NCBI GenBank assembly: GCA_034433515.1
Contig: DAOUAL010000027.1
Span: 16,265-80,264, forward strand
DNA length: 64,000 nucleotides
Reading direction: 5' to 3'
Origin: DAOTXS01 sp034433515
Lineage (GTDB): Bacteria > Chloroflexota > Anaerolineae > UBA4142
Part shown: positions 25,307 to 33,331 of the stretch, in pieces
Layout of the letters: every line of letters starts with the position of its first letter
How positions within the stretch are numbered: the stretch's first letter is position 1
Translations under genes and position numbers: made by a program
Notes under the pieces: generated by a model
What the model was told of the DNA's origin: nothing
Database searches by the model: none
The model's input: only the letters and a program-made list of their open reading frames with translations

Positions 25307-25672
25307 ATGAAAACCAAACGGATTCGCAGGTCGTCGCGGAATGGGGAAAAGGCAACTCGCACACAAAGGGATTTGGCGAAACTGCGTGATGCCATTTTGC
25401 CAATTCTCGAACCCTACGGCGTCAAGTGGATTGCGCTATTTGGCTCGGCGGTGCGAGGAGAGGCGACCAGACAAAGTGATATTGACATCTTGGTTGATTT
25501 CGAGGAACCGCGCCGCAAACCGTTAGGTTTGTTCAAGTGGGTTGAACTGGAAGAAGAACTGGGCAAACGCTTGGGCAGAAAGGTTGACCTTGTATCGAAT
25601 GCCGCGTTGAACAAGCACATTCGTCCATACGTAGAAAAGGAAATGGTGGTCATCTATGACGCCCAAAGATGA
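25307..25672 (+). CDS. MntA-type nucleotidyltransferase antitoxin, cassette 1
   Basis: The 121-residue MNT protein has the GSX10DXD motif (GSAVRGEATRQSDIDILVDF). MntA antitoxins AMPylate and inactivate the partner HepT RNase (type VII system). A basic N-terminus precedes the core. I place the start at the ATG at 25307, right after the repeat that supplies GGAGAG; the frame is open further upstream only because it reads through the repeat. It overlaps the HEPN gene by 17 bases, the normal arrangement. A near-identical module follows at 27175. Confidence 0.85.
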   Translation: MKTKRIRRSSRNGEKATRTQRDLAKLRDAILPILEPYGVKWIALFGSAVRGEATRQSDIDILVDFEEPRRKPLGLFKWVELEEELGKRLGRKVDLVSNAALNKHIRPYVEKEMVVIYDAQR

Positions 25673-25997
25673 CACGGTCTATTTGCGAGAGATCCTCGAT
25701 TGCATTGCTCAGATCGAGGAGTATATTGCTGGTATTTCCTACGAGACGTTCTGTGCAGAAAGAATGCGGCAGGATGCGGTTATCAAGCAAATCGAGAACA
25801 TCGGTGAAGCCGCGCGCAAACTTTCGCCAGGATTTCGCAAAAAGCACTTGGCGATACCTTGGATGCAGATCATCAATATGCGGCACGTCGCCGCTCACGA
25901 ATATTTCAGTCTCGATTGGAGAGCGGTCTGGGATACGGCGACGATGGATATTGCGCCATTAAAACAAGCCGTCAAGAGGATTTTGAGTCAGCAGTAA
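25656..25997 (+). CDS. HepT-type HEPN RNase toxin, cassette 1
   Basis: The 113-residue HEPN protein carries the RX4HXY RNase motif (R76, H81, Y83 in MRHVAAHEYF) and the helix IENIGEAARKLS. The partner MntA gene overlaps it upstream. HepT toxins cleave RNA unless AMPylated at the motif Tyr. All key residues are present, so the pair looks intact. Copy 2 of the 124-bp repeat begins 37 bases after the stop. Confidence 0.85.
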   Translation: MTPKDDTVYLREILDCIAQIEEYIAGISYETFCAERMRQDAVIKQIENIGEAARKLSPGFRKKHLAIPWMQIINMRHVAAHEYFSLDWRAVWDTATMDIAPLKQAVKRILSQQ

Positions 25998-26034
25998 GCC
26001 GCGTTGAGAAAAAAGCAAGTCGTTCGATTTTCTG

Positions 26035-26158
26035 GCGGTGATCGAGTGGCACAATCGGTTGGCGAGAGAGAGGGTCGCACGGTCTCACCGATAAAGTCGA
26101 GACTGCGTTCACTGAAAACCGAACGAGGCGAGAACGTGCGCTTGGAGAGCAGGGACAA
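26035..26158 (+). repeat. 124-bp direct repeat, copy 2
   Basis: About 93% identical to copy 1 without indels, offset by 853 bases. It still encodes HNRLARERVARSHR and a stop, out of context, and ends just before the second cassette. Confidence 0.8.
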
Positions 26159-26163
26159 GTTGA

Positions 26164-26484
26164 ATGAACAGAAAGCAAGCGGCTCATTCGATTCCCCAAT
26201 TCGTGCAACGCTATTTTTGGGACGTTGACGCGAAGAAATTGGATACCGCCAAGCACGCGACCTACGTGATCGAACGATTGCTAGAGTGGGGCAATCCGCA
26301 AGCCGCGCGCTGGCTGTTGCAGCGCTACTCGCGGCGCCAGATTGTCAGTGTGCTGAAGAAAACCCGCGCGCTATCCCGAATGAGCGCGAATTTTTGGGCG
26401 GTGTATTTCGGCGTGCCGAAAAATGAGGTGCGATGTTTATCGAAACGTTACCAGAGCCAACGCAGCGGAGTGTGGCGTTACTAG
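26164..26484 (+). CDS. DUF6922-like antitoxin partner of an AbiEii-type toxin
   Basis: The 106-residue protein reads IPQFVQRYFWDVD, then LLQRYSRRQIVSVLKKTRALS and FWAVYFGV. This R-x-F-W-D... FWA-x-YFGV pattern matches DUF6922 proteins, often encoded before AbiEii-like nucleotidyltransferases. It starts 5 bases after repeat copy 2 and overlaps the next gene by 52 bases. An antitoxin role is inferred from position only. Confidence 0.65.
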   Translation: MNRKQAAHSIPQFVQRYFWDVDAKKLDTAKHATYVIERLLEWGNPQAARWLLQRYSRRQIVSVLKKTRALSRMSANFWAVYFGVPKNEVRCLSKRYQSQRSGVWRY

Positions 26485-27110
26485 GCGCGCAGAAAATCAC
26501 GCGCGCATTCTACCTGGCAGGCGGTTCTGCACTCGCGTTGCATCTGGGGCATCGCATTTCGGTAGACCTGGATTATTTTACGCCGCGCTCGTTCGATGCG
26601 GCTGATTTGGCGCGACGATTGGCGCGCCTAGGAAATTTCGTGCAAGAGCAACGGAAAAAGGACACGTTGCTGGGGACGTTCGACCAGACCAAGGTGAGTT
26701 TCTTTTGCTACGCGTATCCGCCAATTGCCAAGAGTGAGATGGTGTTGAACACAGCGATTGCCAGTGTGCCCGACATCGGCGCGATGAAATTGGAAGCCAT
26801 CGGCACGCGCGGCAGGAAGCGCGATTTCATTGACCTCTATTTCATCTGCCGGGCTGGGTATTCGCTGAACCAAGTCCTCGACTGGTATCGAAACAAGTTC
26901 AGTGGCGTCGAGGTCAATCTGGCGCATTACCTCAAAGCGTTAACCTATTTTGAGGATGCCGAGTCAGACCCGATGCCGCGTATGCTCGAACGCGTGGCGT
27001 GGAGTGAGGTAAAACGGTTTTTCGAGAAGGCAGTGCCGCCTTTGCTCAAGACGCTGGCTGAGCAGCACACTCGGCTGGCGCGGGAGAGGGTCGCACGGTC
27101 TCACCGATAA
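26433..27110 (+). CDS. AbiEii/AbiGii-family nucleotidyltransferase, cassette 2 toxin
   Basis: The 225-residue protein has the family motifs FYLAGGSALALHLGHR and VDLDYFTPR (GGxAL...DLDxF) and the C-terminal GTRGRKRDFIDLYFI block. Such proteins are nucleotidyltransferase toxins of type IV-like or abortive-infection pairs. Its last residues (RLARERVARSHR) are nearly identical to the end of the unrelated deaminase at 25241 because they are encoded by repeat copy 3. A native C-terminus has therefore probably been replaced or extended. The ATG at 26433 lies inside the upstream gene. Confidence 0.75.
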   Translation: MFIETLPEPTQRSVALLGAQKITRAFYLAGGSALALHLGHRISVDLDYFTPRSFDAADLARRLARLGNFVQEQRKKDTLLGTFDQTKVSFFCYAYPPIAKSEMVLNTAIASVPDIGAMKLEAIGTRGRKRDFIDLYFICRAGYSLNQVLDWYRNKFSGVEVNLAHYLKALTYFEDAESDPMPRMLERVAWSEVKRFFEKAVPPLLKTLAEQHTRLARERVARSHR

Positions 27111-27174
27111 AGTCGAGACCGCGTTCACTGAAAACCGAATGAGGTGCGAACGTGTAAGTGGAGAGAGTGAGAGC
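27064..27174 (+). repeat. Direct repeat, copy 3
   Basis: Offset 1016 bases from copy 2 and more diverged at both ends. It supplies the C-terminal codons of the AbiEii-like gene and the leader of the third cassette, whose ATG is at 27175. Confidence 0.75.
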
Positions 27175-27546
27175 ATGGTGAAAGCTGCAAAACAGATCCG
27201 CCTATCATCGCGGAATAGGCAGAGAGCAATCCGCGTACCCAAGAAATTTATTGGACTGCGTGATTCTATTCTGCCCGTCCTCGAACCCTACGGCGTCAAG
27301 CGCATCGCGCTGTTTGGGTCGTTTGTGCGCGGGGAGGCGACACCTGAGAGCGATATTGATATTCTCGTGGATTTCGAAGAGCCGCGTAGAAAACCATTCG
27401 GCTTGCTCACATGGATACGTGTCGAAGAAGAATTGTCGAAACGACTCGGGAGAAAAGCTGACTTGGTTCCAGCCAAAGGGTTGAAAAAGCGCATTCGACC
27501 TACCGTCGAAAGGGAAATGGTGATTCTCTATGAGAAAACCCGATGA
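27175..27546 (+). CDS. MntA-type nucleotidyltransferase antitoxin, cassette 3
   Basis: The 123-residue MNT protein has the intact GSX10DXD motif (GSFVRGEATPESDIDILVDF) and is closely similar to the cassette 1 antitoxin over its whole length. It starts at the ATG at 27175 directly after repeat copy 3. The downstream hepT copy is frameshifted, so this antitoxin may be an orphan. The stop overlaps the ancestral hepT start by 17 bases, exactly as in cassette 1. Confidence 0.82.
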   Translation: MVKAAKQIRLSSRNRQRAIRVPKKFIGLRDSILPVLEPYGVKRIALFGSFVRGEATPESDIDILVDFEEPRRKPFGLLTWIRVEEELSKRLGRKADLVPAKGLKKRIRPTVEREMVILYEKTR

Positions 27547-27872
27547 TCGTGGACGACTGGAAGACATTCTCGACGCAATCAAACGCATCGAAGTCGTACA
27601 TACGCGGCGTGAACGAGAAAAAGTTCAAAGATGATTTGATGCGCCAAGATGCCATTATGCTCCAAATTGAAATCATCGGTGAAGCCGCGCGCAACATTTC
27701 AGACGAATTTCAAGAACAGCATACCGAAATCCCTTGGTCAGAAATGATCGGAATGCGAAACAAAATCGTCCATGACTATTTTGAGATTGACGTCTCAAAG
27801 ATCTGGGACACCGCCAAGAACGACATTCCGCCATTGAAGAAGGCGGTTTCAAGATTATTGAAAAACCGTTGA
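27530..27872 (+). pseudogene. HepT-type HEPN toxin, frameshifted
   Basis: From the ATG at 27530 the frame reads MRKPDDRGRLEDILDAIKRIE, which matches the HepT N-terminus of cassette 1, but it runs to an early stop. The rest (SYIRGVNEKKFKDDLMRQDA onward, including MRNKIVHDYF with RX4HXY) is in another frame. Dropping one base near 27593 joins both parts into a normal protein of about 113 residues. A start at 27543 in the second frame gives an unrelated N-terminus, so I treat the gene as inactivated by a 1-base insertion. Programmed frameshifting or a sequencing error is possible. Confidence 0.75.
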
Positions 27873-27916
27873 AAAGAAATTCGCAAATATGATGCCGAAG
27901 GGCGTGTAGCTCCGCA

Positions 27917-28907
27917 ATGGTAACAATCGCACAAGCCAAAGTGCGTCTTGACATGATCATTGCAAAAGGTCGTGTTGATCTTTACAAACCAATTCAGATC
28001 GAAGTCTTGCGACACTCGCGTCTGGAAGACGATATTGATGTTCGCGATATAGAATCATACCGCAACCAATCTGTCCATTGGCGAGATGAGAGTACCGATA
28101 GACTGGTAAGCGCTCTACTTCTTCCGCACGTTATTATTGTTCGTCGTGCAGAAAGGTATTCGGCGAAGCATTGACAAGGCATACGAAATCGTCGCGCACC
28201 GTTTGTTTGAGACAATCGTCGTGGCGTTACAAGCGACCGTGAAGGTTAGCGTGCCAGATGCAAGCAAAGAATTGTTAGCGGAGTTCGCGGATTTGGCGGG
28301 GGTACTTTTGGGACTGGAAGAAGGTCAAGTCGGTTGGGAGCAACCAGCGCACATTTATCGCGTTGGTGTGACCAACGCAGCGGATCGCGGATTGGATATG
28401 TGGGCGAACTGTGGTCCCGCGATTCAAGTCAAACACCTCACGCTGAACGAAAAGCGCGCGAACGCGATTGTGGATCAAATCGAAAGCGATCACGTCGTTA
28501 TCGTGTGTCGTGATGCCGACGCGAATGCGATTCGCGCCATCACAAAGCAAATCGGTTGGGGACGCCGTGTGCGCGGGATCGTGCGCGAATCAGATTTGAT
28601 TGGATGGTACGAACGCTGTCTGCGCGGCAAGTTTGCGGATCGTTTGGCGAAACCGTTGTTGCGCGAACTCCTGAGTGACTTCGAATTTCCGCAAGCAAAA
28701 GCCATCGGCGAATTTCTGGTTGAACGCGGATACGCCATCTCTACGCCGTACAAACTATTAGTGCACCAACATGAAAGGGCGTGGTGAAAACTCGATTTCT
28801 AGCCACGTCTGTCAATGTCTTCCCATCAGTCTGGTATGCAACTCTTTCATGTTGTTGCACTATGGCACACCAAATCTGACGCGATTGTAGCAAGCGACAA
28901 AAAGTAA
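27917..28907 (+). pseudogene. HaeII-family restriction endonuclease, decayed and MITE-interrupted
   Basis: Frame 1 (27917 onward) reads AKVRLDMIIAKGRVDLYKPI and SYRNQSVHWRDE, like the HaeII N-terminus. Around 28103 the family motif STSSAR appears only in a different frame (GKRSTSSARY), and the long C-terminal part (YRVGVTNAADRGLDMWAN, then QVKHLTLNEK) is in a third frame from about 28140. At 28759 MITE copy E interrupts it; after the MITE the same frame resumes WHTKSDAIVASDKK and stops at 28907. At least two frameshifts, a probable small deletion and one insertion make it non-functional. HaeII itself cuts RGCGCY; specificity here cannot be inferred. Confidence 0.78.
28759..28862 (-). mobile_element. 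104-bp MITE, copy E, inside the endonuclease pseudogene
   Basis: The terminal repeats match the other copies. The outer edges carry ATAG (read in element orientation) on both sides. Removing 105 bases restores the codons for STPYKLWHTKSD, so the insertion length and a 4-base target duplication can be read directly from the interrupted gene. Confidence 0.88.
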
Positions 28908-28914
28908 CTGACGC

Positions 28915-30148
28915 ATGAGTGATAGATTCGTAGATTCATCCACTGAAGGCATCATCAGCCAACTCGCGCAAGACGAAACCGGCAAGCGCCAATACTATCG
29001 CCCTATCTATTCACTGCACAAATGGTGGGCGCGTCGTCCTGGCGCGTTGTTCCGTTCGATCATTTTGCGGGCGACGCGTCCAGATGCCAAGTTGTTCGCC
29101 TCACACACAAACGGATCCTTTTTCCAAAAGAGTGATTACTTTGCGGATCACAATTTGGATGATGTCACGATTCTTGATCCGTTTATGGGCGGCGGGACGA
29201 CTTGTGTCGAGGCAAGTTGGCTGGGCGCGCGCGTGATCGGTTGCGATCTCAATCCCGTCGCGTGGTGGGTCGTACGTGAAACGCTCAAACCGATTGACTT
29301 GAAATTAGATCGCTACTTTCATCAACTCGCGCAAACGGCAAGCGAAAGAAAGTCGTTGTACAAAACAGATTGTGCGGACTGCCACGCGCCTGCCGATGGA
29401 ATGTACGCGTTTTGGATTCGGTACGTGAATTGTCCGCACTGTCGCGCAGAAACCTATTTGTTCAAGCGCACTTTGCTGAACGAGGGATTGAGTCGCAACA
29501 AGCCATCGTCGCGCGCGAACCCCGCGATTGCTTTTTGTCCGCAGTGTTTCGCGCTCGAGTGGTACGGCAAAGGCGATTGCGTGTGTCAAGCGTGCGCGCC
29601 CAAGTTCGATCCATTGTCCGAAACATTTGACGAAGGCGATTACACTTGCCAACATTAAATGGCGCGCGTGGTGGGCAGTGCTGATGGCACTCCGTTCAAG
29701 TGGTTTCCAAGTCACAGATTCTTTCCCCGTGATGAGCGAGTACAAAGTCAATCCACACATTCGCGACAAACAAATGCTAGACATGGATTTGATTTTGGTG
29801 TGTCAAAAGAAAACGCTTGCCACTGCAGCGCGTTCGTCAGCACCTGCCGAGATTTTGCGGCGCGCGATGAATGAACTCGCTGCACCTACCGATCACAGCG
29901 ACAACAAATTGTTCTTGCACTTTATGGGCGCATTGCTGCGAACCGCAAGCGCGTCACAAAACGGCAACGGTGTCAATTACGATTGGTTTGCGGATGCACT
30001 TACACACTTTGATGATTTCCTGAAACAAACCCAGCAAAGCCGCAAGCGTGTCGAGTACACCCCCGCGCAACCGCGTCAATGGCGATTGATGGAAAGCAAA
30101 AAGACGGCGCGTTCAAAGACAGACATGAAGAAACGAAAGGACACCTAA
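28915..30148 (+). pseudogene. DNA methyltransferase of the decayed R-M system, internally deleted
   Basis: The first part (28915-29658) encodes YRPIYSLHKWWARRPGALFR and the AdoMet motif ILDPFMGGGTTCVEASWLGA, then a Cys-rich zinc-ribbon region with several CPxC pairs, and ends at a stop after 247 residues. The C-terminal part of such enzymes (WWAVLMALRSSGFQVTDSFP and later) continues in another frame from about 29655 to 30148. The catalytic middle, including the expected SPPY/NPPY-type motif, is missing, so a deletion with frame change lies near 29655. It starts 8 bases after the endonuclease stop. Target base unknown. Confidence 0.75.
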
Positions 30149-30151
30149 CCA

Positions 30152-31864
30152 ATGGAAATCTCCCAACTCATTCGCGTGGCGCGCGGCGAAGAGCCCGCCG
30201 AACTCTTGCTCAAGAATGCACAGGTGGTCAACGTCTTTTCCGGGGAAATCGAAGAAACCGGTGTCGCCATCGCCCATTCGCGCATCATCGGGCTAGGGAA
30301 TGATTATCCCGCGCAACGCATCATTGATCTGAATGGCAAATACATCGCGCCCGGCTTTATTGACGCACATGTCCACATCGAAAGCGCGATGGTGCCGCCG
30401 TACGAATTTGCGCGCGCGGTCGTCCCGCACGGCACCACCTCCGTCATCATTGATCCCCACGAAATCGCCAACGTGCTGGGCGTGGACGGCATTCGCTATA
30501 TGCTCGAAGCGAGCAAGTACACTCCGTTTAGCGTGTTCGTCATGGTGCCCTCGTGCGTCCCCGCCACGCACCTGGAAACGAATGGCGGCATATTGCGCTG
30601 GAGCGATCTCATTCAATTCAAAAACGATCCTTGGGTCGTTGGCTTGGGTGAGATGATGAATTATCCCGGCGTCTTGAACCGCAACGACGCCGTACTCGAC
30701 AAACTGCGCGCGTTCAGCGACAAACGGATTGATGGCCACGCCCCCGGGGTCACCGGGCGCGATCTGGAAGCGTACGTCGCCGCCGGCATTGCGAGCGATC
30801 ACGAATGCACCACCGTCGAAGAGGCGCGCGAGAAAATCCGGCTGGGTATGCGCGTGATGATTCGCGAAGCATCCAACGCGCAAAACCTCAAAGCCCTCTT
30901 GCCGGTCATTACCCCTTGGAACGCCCGCCGCATCCTCTTTGTGACCGATGATCGTTTCCCTTCCGACCTCATTGATCAGGGGCATATTGATTATATTGTC
31001 CGCACCGCCATTCATGAAGGACTCGACCCCATCACCGCGATTCAAATCGCCACACTGAACGCCGCTGAATATTTCAACTTGCATGATCGCGGCGCGATTG
31101 CGCCGGGTCGCCGCGCCGATCTCGTCGTCTTTGACAACTTTGAAAATCTCACCATCGAGCAAGTGTATCGCGGCGGGAAAATGGTCGCGCGCAATGGGCG
31201 CGTGCTGCCCCAAGACCATCCACCGCGTCAACCGGTGATTCGCAACACGATGAATATCCGGTGGAGCAAAGTGGATGTCCGCTTGCCCGCCAATGGCCAC
31301 ACCCACGTACGGGCGATGGGATTAATCCCCGATCAAATTGTGACCACGCAAAGTGTCGAAGAAGCGCGTATCAAGAATGGTTTTGCGGTCGCCGATCCCG
31401 AACGCGATCTGCTCAAGGTTGCCGTGATCGAACGCCATCAAGCGACCGGGAATGTCGGCATTGGTTTTGTGCGCGGGCTGGGTTTGAAGAGTGGCGCGAT
31501 TGGCTCCAGCGTGGCACACGATTCGCACAACATTATCGTGGCTGGGACCAATGATGACGATTTAATGACCGCCGCGCGTGCCATCGCGGCGATGCAAGGC
31601 GGCTTGGTTGCCGTCAATAAAGGCGAAGTGCTGGCGCGCGTGCCGCTCCCCATCGCCGGCTTGATGAGTGATCAACCGCTCGAGCGTGTGCGTGAGCAGT
31701 TGGATGAGTTGGTCGAAGTAACACGGCACCTCGGTTCGGACTTGCACGCGCCGTTTATGGCAATGGCGTTTTTAGCATTGCCCGTAATTCCGGAATTGAA
31801 ACTGACGGATAAAGGTCTGGTGGATGTGAACAAGTTTGACTTTGTACCGGTGTTTGCAGATTGA
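30152..31864 (+). CDS. ade: Adenine deaminase
   Basis: The 570-residue amidohydrolase converts adenine to hypoxanthine and ammonia. It shows PGFIDAHVHIESAM (HxH), VIIDPHEIANVLG, DGHAPGVTG, GIASDHECTT, and the C-terminal adenine-deaminase domain (GFVRGLGLKSGAIGSSVAHD). Length is normal for bacterial Ade. It starts 4 bases after the methyltransferase remnant, so its own promoter or leader may have been replaced by the island upstream. Together with the 8-oxoguanine-type deaminase and the transporters that follow, it feeds purines to xanthine dehydrogenase. Confidence 0.95.
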   Translation: MEISQLIRVARGEEPAELLLKNAQVVNVFSGEIEETGVAIAHSRIIGLGNDYPAQRIIDLNGKYIAPGFIDAHVHIESAMVPPYEFARAVVPHGTTSVIIDPHEIANVLGVDGIRYMLEASKYTPFSVFVMVPSCVPATHLETNGGILRWSDLIQFKNDPWVVGLGEMMNYPGVLNRNDAVLDKLRAFSDKRIDGHAPGVTGRDLEAYVAAGIASDHECTTVEEAREKIRLGMRVMIREASNAQNLKALLPVITPWNARRILFVTDDRFPSDLIDQGHIDYIVRTAIHEGLDPITAIQIATLNAAEYFNLHDRGAIAPGRRADLVVFDNFENLTIEQVYRGGKMVARNGRVLPQDHPPRQPVIRNTMNIRWSKVDVRLPANGHTHVRAMGLIPDQIVTTQSVEEARIKNGFAVADPERDLLKVAVIERHQATGNVGIGFVRGLGLKSGAIGSSVAHDSHNIIVAGTNDDDLMTAARAIAAMQGGLVAVNKGEVLARVPLPIAGLMSDQPLERVREQLDELVEVTRHLGSDLHAPFMAMAFLALPVIPELKLTDKGLVDVNKFDFVPVFAD

Positions 31865-31868
31865 TGAA

Positions 31869-31955
31869 CCAATGAGTCAATGTGTCAATTGAACCGAATG
31901 ACCAAGGAACAAGTGGTTTGGCTCATTGGTCAATTGGGTAATTGGCTCATTGAGC
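31869..31955. repeat. Facing octamer arrays (hairpin without ORF)
   Basis: The left part repeats NCAATNNN octamers (CCAATGAG, TCAATGTG, TCAATTGA). The right part is its complement, NNNATTGN (CATTGGTC, AATTGGGT, AATTGGCT). The two arms can fold into an imperfect hairpin between ade and the binding-protein gene. Confidence 0.6.
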
Positions 31956-32043
31956 AGAGGAGGTGATGTCACAGAGAATCGAAAGATGACGTATGACTTG
32001 TCGAAGCAGCACGAGTTTTTCAAATCGAAAAGGAGGATTTGAA

Positions 32044-33291
32044 ATGTTCACGCGAGTTTTACTCATCGTTGCCTTGTTCGCGGTTCTGGTCTTGGCGGCT
32101 TGCGCACCCGCCCCCACGCCGGTCCCTACCGCCGCGCCTCCCACGGCGGCACCCAAGCCCACCGAAGCGCCCAAGACCATCACCTTTGGTCTGATTCTGG
32201 TTGGACCATACAATGATCATGGCTGGAGCGAAGCGCATTACACGGCCGCCCAGTACGTCAAAAGCAAGTTACCCGGTTCGGACTTTATCTACATTGACAA
32301 ACTCAATTCGGCGGATCGTCCCGGCACCACCCTGGAGCAAGTGGTCAATGATATGCGATCCAAGGGGGTCAAACTCATCCTCACCACGTCCGACGATTTC
32401 CAGACCGATACCCTCACCGTTGCGCAAAAATTCCCCGATATGACCTTCATCAACGTGTCGGGCGATCACGCGTGGAAAGACGGCAAGAATTACAAAGCGC
32501 CGGCGAACCTGGGGAACTTTATGGGCAGAATGGAATATGGCAAGATGATCGCTGGGTGTGCCGCCGCGCTCACCACGCAAACCGGCAAACTCGGTTATCT
32601 AGGTCCCCTGATCAACGACGAAACCCGGCGCCTGGCTTCCTCGGTGTATTTGGGCGCCAAGTACTGCTGGACCACGTACGCCAAAAAGCCCGCCGCCGAT
32701 TTGAAATTCGACGTGAAATGGATCGGCTTTTGGTTCAACATCCCCGGCGTTACGCTCGACCCGACCAAGGTGGCGAACGATTTCTTTAACGCGGGCAACG
32801 ACATTGTGATCTCGGGCATTGACACCACCGAAGCGCTCGTTGTCGCCGGGCAGCGCGCCGCCAAGGGCGAAAAAGTTTGGGCAATCTCGTACGATTACAA
32901 AGATGGCTGCAAGGAAGCCGAAAATGTTTGTCTGGGTGTGCCGTACTTTAACTGGGGTCCGCGCTACTTGAAAACCGTGCAAGCGTTCCGCGATGGCACC
33001 TGGAAACAATCGTGGGATTGGGATGGTCCGGATTGGAAAGACATCAACAATCCCGACACCAGCGCGGTCGGCTTCACCTTCGGCAAGGCGTTGAGTGCGG
33101 CGAACAAGGCGCAAGTCGAAACCTTCATCAAGGGTCTTGCCGACGGTAGTATCAATCTCTGGAAAGGTCCGATCGTGTTGCAAGATGGTACCGTGTACGT
33201 GAAAGAAGGTGCTGTGGCGACGGACAAGGAAATTTGGTACTTGCCCCAACTGTTGCAAGGGATGACCGGCCAAAGCGCACCGACCAAATAA
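32044..33291 (+). CDS. BMP-family nucleoside/purine-binding lipoprotein 1
   Basis: The 415-residue lipoprotein has a signal peptide with lipobox LVLAAC (Cys20) and a Pro/Thr/Ala-rich tether. The body is BMP family: FGLILVGPYNDHGWSEAH, NDMRSKGVKLILTTSDDFQ, and a nucleoside-site-like DWDGPDWKDINN region. It should capture nucleosides or purine bases outside the membrane for the ATPase and permeases that follow. The ATG at 32044 follows a perfect AAGGAGGA. A GC hairpin at 33297 after the stop may favour higher expression of the binding protein than of the transporter core. Confidence 0.88.
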   Translation: MFTRVLLIVALFAVLVLAACAPAPTPVPTAAPPTAAPKPTEAPKTITFGLILVGPYNDHGWSEAHYTAAQYVKSKLPGSDFIYIDKLNSADRPGTTLEQVVNDMRSKGVKLILTTSDDFQTDTLTVAQKFPDMTFINVSGDHAWKDGKNYKAPANLGNFMGRMEYGKMIAGCAAALTTQTGKLGYLGPLINDETRRLASSVYLGAKYCWTTYAKKPAADLKFDVKWIGFWFNIPGVTLDPTKVANDFFNAGNDIVISGIDTTEALVVAGQRAAKGEKVWAISYDYKDGCKEAENVCLGVPYFNWGPRYLKTVQAFRDGTWKQSWDWDGPDWKDINNPDTSAVGFTFGKALSAANKAQVETFIKGLADGSINLWKGPIVLQDGTVYVKEGAVATDKEIWYLPQLLQGMTGQSAPTK

Positions 33292-33296
33292 ATCAA

Positions 33297-33318
33297 GGGG
33301 CGGGGTCATCCCGCCCCT
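33297..33318 (+). promoter_or_regulatory. Intercistronic hairpin after the binding-protein gene
   Basis: GGGGCGGG and CCCGCCCC pair around GTCAT without a following T-run. It fits an mRNA-stabilising or attenuating hairpin between bmp and the ABC genes. Confidence 0.5.
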
Positions 33319-33331
33319 ACCACAGGCAATC

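Noticed and set aside
27543..27872. Intact second HepT starting at 27543
   Set aside because: The first 17 residues of that frame have no similarity to HepT, while the 27530 frame matches the HepT N-terminus up to the shift point near 27593.
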